Position numbers and translations under genes: made by a program. A stretch of DNA of 64,000 nucleotides from Anarhynchus alexandrinus (lineage: Eukaryota > Chordata > Aves > Charadriiformes > Charadriidae): contig VUYV01000007.1 in NCBI GenBank assembly GCA_008711295.1, positions 6,689,214-6,753,213 of the forward strand, given 5' to 3'. Positions 55,801-64,000 of the stretch are shown piece by piece. Each line of letters begins with the position of its first letter. Positions within the stretch are counted from its first letter, which is position 1. Below the pieces are notes generated by a model, which had not been told where the DNA came from, did not search any database, and saw nothing but the letters and a program-made list of their open reading frames with translations.

Positions 55801-58800
55801 GTACAGATCCAACTTGAGAAACCCAGAAGGGAGCAGAGATTTTGGGGGGCCCGTAGGCGTTATTTTCACCGAGAAATGTGACAGCATTAAAATCACTCGG
55901 AGAATCAGTGGCTGGTTGGGGCTGGGTGCACGTCGGGAATGGTCTCTGCTCCTCCTGGCTTGTGCGGCGTCACGAGTGGGAAGAGCAGATGGGTGGCAAG
56001 ATCTGAGGGACGTCTTTGATCAGCTGTTCACGCTCACAAGTGAGATACCTGTTCCCGGGGAATGTACTGGTGCCGTGTTCTCTCTGAGCTCGTTGCTCTC
56101 TGTGTATATGAGGGCTTTGGGTTTTTTTTTCTTCATTCAGCAAGCAACGTGGTCTGCCGCTGGAGTTTTTCCCCCTCCTCCCCTCCCATCTGCCGGCTGG
56201 GCCGCTCGTGGGATGTTCCCTCGCCTATGTCAGCGTGAAAACGAGCAAAGACCGACGGCGTAACCTGTTTCAGCTCATTAGAGCCGACGTGGGTGCGGGA
56301 AGCAGACGAGCGGTTCAGCTGGCAGGACGGAGGAGCCGCAACCTCTTCGCCTGGCACAGCTGGAGCCGGGGGCAGACAGATGTGCCGAGCCCAGCCCTGC
56401 TCTGCACGGCGCTGCGGGGACGCGCCGTGAGAGATGGCCCCCTGCCCTCAAGAATTTCTTATCTAAGTGGCAGAGATGCACGCCGAGGAGAGGTGACAGT
56501 GACGGATGCAGGAAGCAAACCCGGGTCTCTTTGCTCCCTGGCTCGAGGCCTAATCGCTGCACTCTGCTGCTGCTGCTATTTGTAAAACGTCTCGAGATGC
56601 TCGGGCGGAGGGCATTACCGATACGGAAAGAGCCTGCGAATGCTAATGGAGGAGGCTGTTAGTGGGGTGGACTTGCGGTTGACTGCAGCTTGGAAAATGG
56701 CCTCGAGGGGAAATGCGCTCAGCGTGCATTTGCGAGCTGCGCTTCTAGTTTTGTGTTTTTAATTCAGCTCCCGGAGCAGAGCTGGGTCGCCCACCCTTGC
56801 CTGCAGGAGCTGCGGTGAGCTGGTCCGGGATCGGGCAGACCAGGCTGGGCAAGCTGCGTCCTCCCCATCCTGCCCGGGCTCCCATTACTCCCGACTCAAG
56901 TTAAACATCTCAACGCATCGTACTCCTGCGCTGCAAACCCCTCGTTTGCTTTACCCATCGCCCTGCATCCAGCCCTCCCGCAGCCGGCAGCGATTTCGCT
57001 CTGCCGAAGTATCCGCTGAGGACTTTATCGATTTAGTTGGGTTTTTTTACTGTCGCTTTTAGACCACATTTTCACCCAGCCTTCTCATCCAAAAGTACAC
57101 CCCAGCTGCATATTTTCCTTTGGTTTTCAGCCGTCGCCCTGCGAAAGGCGGCAGACGCGGATTGGGAGAGGACGGAGGCAGGTCGCTGGCGGGGTGGGGG
57201 GGGTTCCGATAAGGGGACCGCAAGAAAGGTGGAAGCGGTCCGTGCTCCTGCGTGGCCGTGCGGTGAGCTCGGCGCTTTGCAATCTGCCGGAGCTGTGATG
57301 AGGGAGGCAGGGAAGGCTGCTCTTAACGATACCCGGTAGGTGGGCTGGGGGTAACGGGTAACTCCTTGAGTGCTTCCAGGCAGCGCCGCACCGGCTGCAG
57401 CGTGGCAGCACTTTAGCTGGATGCGGGCAGGACCGGTGCCAGGGATGTCCCGGTCTGCGCAGCATCAGCCCACGAGGGCCAAGAGAAACAACGCAGCCCT
57501 TCCTAGAAATGCGCTCCGGAGCTTAAAAGATGGACTTAATTGAAAAAATGTATCGAGGTTGTACCAGGGGATAAAAGGGAAAGCTGGGCCGAGATTAAAC
57601 GTGGAGCTCGGCGAGCCGAGAAGCGCGGCAGCCGTGGCCAGGTCCCTAAGCCAATTCCCAGCCACGGCCTCCCGGCCGCCCGCTGAATCCATGCCCGGCA
57701 GGGAGGCGGTTTGCTCTGGATGCAGGTCTGGCAGGAGAGCCCGGCACGCTCTGGTTTTGTGCTTCAGGTACGTGCTTGCTTTCCGCTTTGCTTCCTACCC
57801 ACCGCCGCAGCCGCTCCTGGCTCGCTCCTGAGGGCTGCTGCCACGGCCCCGTGGATTTTCTTCGGGGGGTGTTTTCTGCCTGCACGGTTCCTGCCGGTTG
57901 TTCGGTCTGCCGGTCCTGCCAAGAGCCTGTGCTTGGGAAATGCTGGAGCTGCTCCAGTTTCCCCAGAGCCTACATCTTCAGCTGCTTCCTCGTGACATCC
58001 TCCTCCCTTCCCACGCCTGGCATCCCCTCCGGGTACCGCTCGCCCGCCCTGGATGGCTGCGAGCCTCCCCCCGGCACAGAGCTCCGGGATGGAGTTTCTT
58101 TTCCCTTCCCAGCACCTACTGCCTTGTTGCCACCTCCAGCTTCAGCAAGTCCCACGCAATGGCCCTGCAGCCCCCTTTCCAGGGCGATTTCGGAGCCAGG
58201 CTGGGACCAGCCCTTTCCCCTGCCTGGGCCAGAAGCGACCCGGGGCGGAAGGGGGGGGAGCGGGCTGCCTCGTCGCTCTGTTAGCGCGGAGCTGGGGTGA
58301 CGTGTCGCCTGCGTTAGCAGACCCTGGGTCTCCGTGACCCAGAAAGCTGCTTCTCATCCCTCCTTTCTAAAACAAGCCCAGCTGGTGTTCGCGGGAGCAG
58401 CTCCGTCCAAGGGAGGCAGCGGAGCAGCCCCGCGGTGGGCTCTCCGGGCTCAGCTCCACCGGGCTCTCCAGCCAAAGCTTTTCTTGTGGCCGGCGTCTGC
58501 AAAACACATCCCTCTCCCTGCGGTTCCTCTGGCGCCTGGGAAGCCGTGAGCTCACCCTGCCCTTCCTCTTCCAGTGAAGTTATGAGGCTGCCCTCAGTCC
58601 TCACCCCCCTCCATCGATGCTTCAGCCCCCACCGCCCTCCTCTGCACCAGAACAGGATGGGGCCAGTGGGTTGGGGAGCGCTGAGCCCGGGGAGAGGAGC
58701 AGCCTGGCTGCCAAAGGGCCACAGCCAGAACTGAAAACCAGTCACCGGCCACATCAGAGGACCGCCCAGGGTGGTGGCCTGGGCTGGAGAGACAAATCCT

Positions 58801-61800
58801 CACCCGGAGAGGTCAGCCAGCTCCATACCGACCCACCAAGGAAGATTTAGCAGCCCACCCTCTCCTTCCCTCTGGCCAGCTGGCTCTTGGTGGGTTTTGG
58901 CTGGTTGCCCTGATGCCGTGCTGAGCATGTCCCTGACCCAGCTCTGCCACGGGCACCGGGAGCTCCTTGGAGGGACGTGGAGCGGAGGCAAGGCTGCACG
59001 AGGGTCTCATGGTGCCTGTGGAAAGGAGATGTCTTGCCCACGGGGTTGCTCCCATACTTGGGACTCATATCTGCCTAACACCGGTCATCTGGGGCACTTT
59101 CTCCAGTAGCAAACAGGGCTCCACACCAGAGGGTCCCCAGAGAGTACCCAGTCACCTTGAGGTGGCCAACCCCCACGCTGTGAACTCGCCCGAGGGTGTC
59201 TTTGCTTTCCAGCCCGCGGGGAGGAGAGGAAGGGGTGTGCGAGGCCGTGTTTGTGCCTATCAGGTTGTCGCCGCACCAGCTGGAGCAGCGCAGCAGCCCG
59301 CAGAGCTAACCACAGTTATTTTAGCAGGCTGATGTTTATGTTTGCCTCCCTGCCGCAGCAAACCATCGCTCTCACGGTTTTAGCGACAACTGCTGCTCCA
59401 GGCCAGGCTAATTCCAGCCCACTCAGGTTTTGGGGCTGTTTGTTCTCACCTGACAGCGCTAAATGGGTTGTTTTGGAGAGAGGCATCAAAATAGCTAATG
59501 TGGAGGGTGGGGGATTTCTGCCGCTCAGACTGGATTTGTGCCGCAGTGTCCGGGCTGCCGGTGAGGGGTCCGTGGCAGCGTGGGATGCTGCGTGTGCTGA
59601 GGTTGGGATGGGATCGGGAAAGACCAGGCTTGCTGGGCTCTGGCTCAGACCTTGTCCTCTAGCTCTGGGATTTTGCAGCTGAACAGGCAAAAAAAAACCA
59701 CGTGCACCACTTAATTTGTCTGTTTTTCTGGGGCAAAACTGGAGCCACGGGTTGCAAACACCTCTGCCCTGGCCTCGGTGTCCAGGATGGGTGCCTGCAT
59801 CTGGGGCCGCAGCCTTTCCCCCGTGCCGTCTGCCCAGCTCCTGAGCTTGAACCTTTGCAATAACTCAGTTATTTGATAAATCCGAGGAGCCAGATCAGGA
59901 AGGAAATCAGCCCTTTCCATATTTGTGATTTCCATCACACGCGGCAGGACCAGGCCAGCAGAAACCGGAGCAAAACCACTCGTTTCCCCTCCCTGTTCCC
60001 CTTTATGCCCATCCCAGCAGGGCTTGGCCTCGTGCGTGGGGCTCTGATCTTGCCGGAGACCTCCCAAGCTCCTGAGATCGGTTCGCTCCCATCTCCGGGC
60101 GAAGTTCAAAGCTCTCCCTTCGTTCCTGCCTGCCGCCGCGGGGTGTTTAATGTGCAGCCGGTATTCCCCGCACGCCGGCGCCCTGGATGTGAACCGCTGC
60201 TTTTCAGCTCTGTCTGAAAAGGAGCCGTCTCGGGGCCTCGCCTCTTAATTGCGGAGGAGGTGAACATGAAAAAGCCTCTGGCTGCTTTTAATGCAGGCGA
60301 AGGCGGCTGCTCCGGAGGCAGAGCCTTTGCTCAGGCATCCTCACAGCAGGGTGGTACCCAACCTGGAGATCTCACCCTGGGGGTGGTGAGAATCCCTCTG
60401 CCTGGTGCTGTTCCCGCTGCCGGGCTAGTTTTCGGGCTGGCAGGTCAGACAGGAGGGGGGAAAGACCCTTTCTGAAAGCTGGAGAAGGTGAAGATGCTCT
60501 CAGAGGCTGGGAGCATCGCTGCACTCTAGATATTAGGACCTCAGGGATGCCGATGGGTTCTGCCAGAGCTGGGCGTGGGACCCTCATACCAAACTGGTAC
60601 TTGCCTTTCTAGGCACTTGGTAGCCCCTCTGAGCTTGTAGGGATGCTCGGTGGTCCAGGGGCTTCAGCTGCAGGCGAGAGGTATTCCTGCTCCTCTCTCT
60701 CTCAGCACCGGGCTGGATTGTGCAGTGGGGTGAGAGTAAAGCAGCCTTTCCTCATCACCCAAGGGCTTTGCTGGGCTTAGATGGGGCTGGAGAGGGGGGG
60801 ACGGATGGGAGGAGCCGGGACTCCGCTAACCTGATTAACCAGGTTAGAAACAAACCTTGCAAAAAAATCCAAGCCGCCTCCCTGCAATCTCCTCCTGCCC
60901 TCCCGGGGCACGGCCGGTCCTGAGTGGGAACCCCCCACCCAGCCTCACACCCCCGCTCCCCTCCAGCATCCGAGAGCAGCCAGGCACGGTGGGGAGGTGG
61001 GATGCAACGGCGGGCATCGTGCCTCCGGCTCCCGGGACTGGGTAAGTGCCACCCCCTCGGAGCACCGCGGCCGGCTTCGGCCCCACTCCCCCTCCCCGGC
61101 TCACCCCCAGCCCCACGCTCCGGCTGAGCATCCCCCCTCCGCCGCAGCTCTGGTGACGCCTGCGATGAGCGTCTGGGGGTTTTTGGAGCGTGAACTCGTC
61201 GGGAATGCAAATCCTTCTTGGCCTGGTGCCGGCACGGGAGCAAAGTTGAAGCCCCATCACCAGCCGCCAGAAATCCTTCATGGTGGCGTGTGCTGGAAGG
61301 CTGATGGTGGGGGGGCGGGGAGGGATTTCTCCGCCCAAGCATCTCTCCTGGTGCTGCAAGGAAGGGGTGCTGGTCCTTGGCCACAGCAAGGATGAGGGGC
61401 TAAAAGCCAGCGGCGGTGGGGAGGGGGCTGCTGTCACCTGCAAGGGGTCAGCCATGGGGGTCTGGTCCCAAAGGAGACCCCCCCACCCTGCACCATGGGA
61501 CTGGGTCTCCCCAGCACAACCCTTCTCCAGCCCCGAGCAGCTGAGGTGCCTGGTGGTGTGAGCCACCAGCAGGTGCCAAAAACCAGAGAACTGGCCTCAA
61601 AACAGGTTTCTTGGTATTTAGGCAGCCACCACAATAGCTGTGAAGTGGGGGTCCTTGGGGTGGCTCCGCTCCCGGCCCTGGCGCAGCTCCCCAGGCACGG
61701 GGAGGTCACGGCTCAGGGGGGTCTGTGGGGAGCTGATAAAAAAAATGCAGAATTAAAACCAGCGATGGCAAGTTCCCGCTTCCCCTCGCCGGCAGCTGCC

Positions 61801-62590
61801 AGCCCGCCGCAGAGCCGCTTGGAAAGGTGAAGTAAAGCCGTGGCGGAGGTCGGGCAGGGGGGAGCAGAAGGTTTGCTTCTCTCTCTGCAGGCCCCAGAGC
61901 TTGGAAGAGCCGAAATGAGTCACTGACCCTCATCCCAATAAGCTTTTCCCAGCAGCTGTGGGCAGTAGGGATGCAGATTTCCCAGTAAAGGGATTTTTTT
62001 CCTGGAATAATTTTCAGCATCTTAACAAAAGCAATGTACCATAATGGGAATCATCCACCCGAAAGCTCATAGGGCATCAGGGTTGCCCAAACAGAGCAGG
62101 ACAGTGTGCTCCCTGACAGCGCATTCCCGACTCCCACCGTCCGCTCGGCTCAGCCCCGAGGGAGGCAGCCCCGGCTGCGATGCTGCAGCCGAGCATCCCT
62201 CTATTTCCTGCGTGTGGGCTGGGGGTTTCCTCTGAAAGCACCCAAATAACAACCTAATTCCTCCTGCTCGTGACCTTCTCGCCTGCAAATCTTTGCAGCG
62301 CTAACCCCGGGAGCGGAGAAGTTGGGATGAGACCCACCCCCACCCAGAAACAGGCTCCTTCTCCGCCCTCCCAAAAAGTTCCTCCCGAAACTTGGCGGCC
62401 GAGATTGAGTCACTAAAACGCCGTGACATCACTCGCGGTTTTTGCTGCTGAGCAGCCGTGCTTCCTGTTATGCCCGGGCGCCTATAGATATACATACACG
62501 CACGCATAGGTGCGAGCTTTTAGCCAGCGATCGAGTTCATTCTCCTTCTTCCCAGCATCGCTTCCCGTAACCCTCTCCTCTCTTTTGCAG
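52882..62590. other. DNA between EMC8 and the C16orf74-like exon
   Basis: The first 2 kb is AT-rich and may be EMC8 3' UTR. From about 55.9 kb the DNA becomes GC-rich. I found no exon of GINS2 or another expected neighbour on either strand. Some part must hold the promoter and first noncoding exon of the gene at 62591: a TGAGTCA AP-1 site at 62406-62412 and a GTGACATCAC CRE-like site just after it lie about 180 bases above the exon. Confidence 0.5.
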
Positions 62591-62679
62591 CACCAGCGGC
62601 GAGGACCGGCGGTGGGGCTGGAGAGCTGGGTCCCACTAAGAGGATGAAAACATGGGGCTCAAGTTATCCTGCCTGAAAG
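62591..62679 (+). CDS. C16orf74: First coding exon of a C16orf74-like (calcimembrin) gene, partial
   Basis: A strong acceptor (CTCTCTTTTGCAG) at 62578-62590 precedes an exon with a 61-base 5' UTR, an ATG at 62652, nine codons (MGLKLSCLK) and one base of the next, then a GTAGGT donor at 62680. This matches the N-terminus I recall for human C16orf74, a small protein of about 76 aa that binds calcineurin through a PxIxIT-type motif in its later part. Gene order and direction also fit: in humans C16orf74 is the next small gene beyond EMC8, on the same strand as EMC8. The Gly2 and Cys7 near the start would suit lipidation. The later exons are not in the window. With only nine residues the call rests much on synteny. 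Confidence 0.7.
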
Positions 62680-64000
62680 GTAGGTTTGGGTGGGTGTTGG
62701 GGTTTCTCCTGCTCCATGAAGGCATCTGGGGGATGGCTGTACATGGAGGAGCTTTAGGTATTCCTGCCGTGGGCAGGATTGGTGTGGTTTAGCATCCTGG
62801 TGGCATTTAGCAAGTCCCATGGGTGACCTGTTGTTCGTGCGTCACCCTGGAGCTGCTTCCCCCATCCCCTACCCCAGTCCTATAAAAATTTAAGGGTCCG
62901 GCCCTGTGCTTGCTCCCGCATCCTTTGCTCCGGAGCACCTTTGGGCTGATGGCATCCCTCAACAAATCAGGTGGAGTTTCCTCAGAGGTGGGAAAGAGCC
63001 AGAATGGATGGGATGCTCAGGGATGCATGGATGGGATGCTCGGGGTCAGCCCGGAGGGCGGGAGCCGGGGTACCCCGGCTCCCGGCCTCCGGGCTGGCCC
63101 TGAGCATCCTTCATTGCTCGGCTCTCCCCAGGGATATTCCAACCCAGGAGCTTTCTGTCCTGCTGCTTTCCCCCCAACTTTCATTTTCTTAATGGAGTTA
63201 GGCTGGGGATGGCGGCAGCGACGTCTGCAGAGAGAAGAAAGCGGGAGCTTTTAACGCTCCCGGCCCCGTTGCGCTGGGTGAGCAGGGCGAAGGATGGGTA
63301 TCGCATCTCCCATTAGCTCTGCATCCCAGCGCTGACCCCCCGAGCAGCTCGTATTAATCATCCTTGGGGTCGTTAGGGATGGGAGCTAACGAGCATCCTT
63401 CTCTAAGATGCAGAGCTGCTTCTTCCCGGGCTTTTCCCAAGCACACACCGTGAGACGGTGGCTGTGATGGGCACGGCTTTGGATGCATCACCCAAAAATG
63501 AGCCCTGCCCCCATGTGCCCCCTCCCCATATCGGGGATGCTGCGGGTGAGGCTGGTGGTATGGGGTCTGGGGGATTTGGGGGTTCTACAGACACCCCCAG
63601 CTCAACATGGAGTGACTGAAGGGGGGAAACTGAGGCCGGGGAGTCCCCATCCTGCCCCAAATCTCCAAATCCAGGTCAGAGTCCCAAAATATCTCCCCCC
63701 TCCCCCCGCCTCCGGACCCCTCCGACGAGCTTGGAGTCTGCAATAAAATAAAAGACCCCCCGCTTTTCCAGCTCCCTTACGTCAGGCAGGGCTTTATCCT
63801 TAATTAAAAAGAGATTAAAAATATCAGTGTCTGTCCCCTCCGGGCATTTTCCTGCTTGGGAAGAGCTGAAACCTCCCTGGCTGCTGCCTGCGCTGCGCGG
63901 GGCTTTTCTCCTGATTAAAAAAGCAGATTAAAGCTATCTGCTCCCCGGGGGGGGGGGGGGGGGCGGGCAGTCGGGGGGTGCGGGGGGGGGGGGGGGGGGG
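62680..64000. other. Intron 5' part of the C16orf74-like gene; poly-G end
   Basis: No second exon is recognised. The final 60 bases are G homopolymer runs (about 63947-63963 and 63981-64000), which look like a contig end or a sequencing limit rather than ordinary sequence. Confidence 0.55.

Noticed and set aside
52762..62500. GINS2, expected beyond EMC8 from human gene order
   Set aside because: No fragment of its protein was recognised on either strand; it probably lies to the right of the window.

Overview
The window is animal nuclear DNA, most likely from a bird. It has spliced genes with short introns, two CR1 LINE 3' ends (the typical avian retroposon, one ending in the ATTCTATGATTCTAT tail), CpG-rich promoters, and a gene order matching the vertebrate IRF8-COX4I1-EMC8-C16orf74 block (human 16q24.1). 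Single N bases at 1106, 20213 and 29131 and poly-G runs at the right end point to a draft assembly. Gene models were built by hand from ORF fragments, splice signals and remembered family sequences; no search was run.

Layout. Positions 1-10.7 kb are intergenic, with no gene I can support. IRF8 lies on the minus strand (about 10.7-20.0 kb, nine exons, 428 aa), with a TATA promoter, three CCAAT boxes and a GAS-like site. A 1-kb minisatellite (about 20.22-21.2 kb) starts just upstream of that promoter. From 24.7 to 38.8 kb, also minus, is an intact seven-exon dual-specificity phosphatase of the DUSP22/DUSP15 type (213 aa). I do not know this gene between IRF8 and COX4I1 in mammals. COX4I1 (minus, CDS 40834-43899) and EMC8 (plus, CDS 45139-52761) are divergent around a shared CpG-rich promoter. 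After about 10 kb without recognisable genes, the first coding exon of a C16orf74-like gene appears at 62652 (plus) and runs off the window.

How the genes relate. IRF8 is a myeloid/lymphoid, interferon-responsive transcription factor. COX4I1 is a nuclear-encoded cytochrome c oxidase subunit. EMC8 is a cytosolic subunit of the ER membrane protein complex. The phosphatase would be a small, probably N-myristoylated JNK/Src-pathway type DUSP. They are not a functional operon; the block is an old syntenic unit. Its best feature is that the phosphatase makes the block look like one member of a set of paralogous regions: IRF8-DUSP-COX4I1-EMC8 here, IRF4-DUSP22, DUSP15-COX4I2 and IRF9-EMC9 elsewhere in vertebrates.
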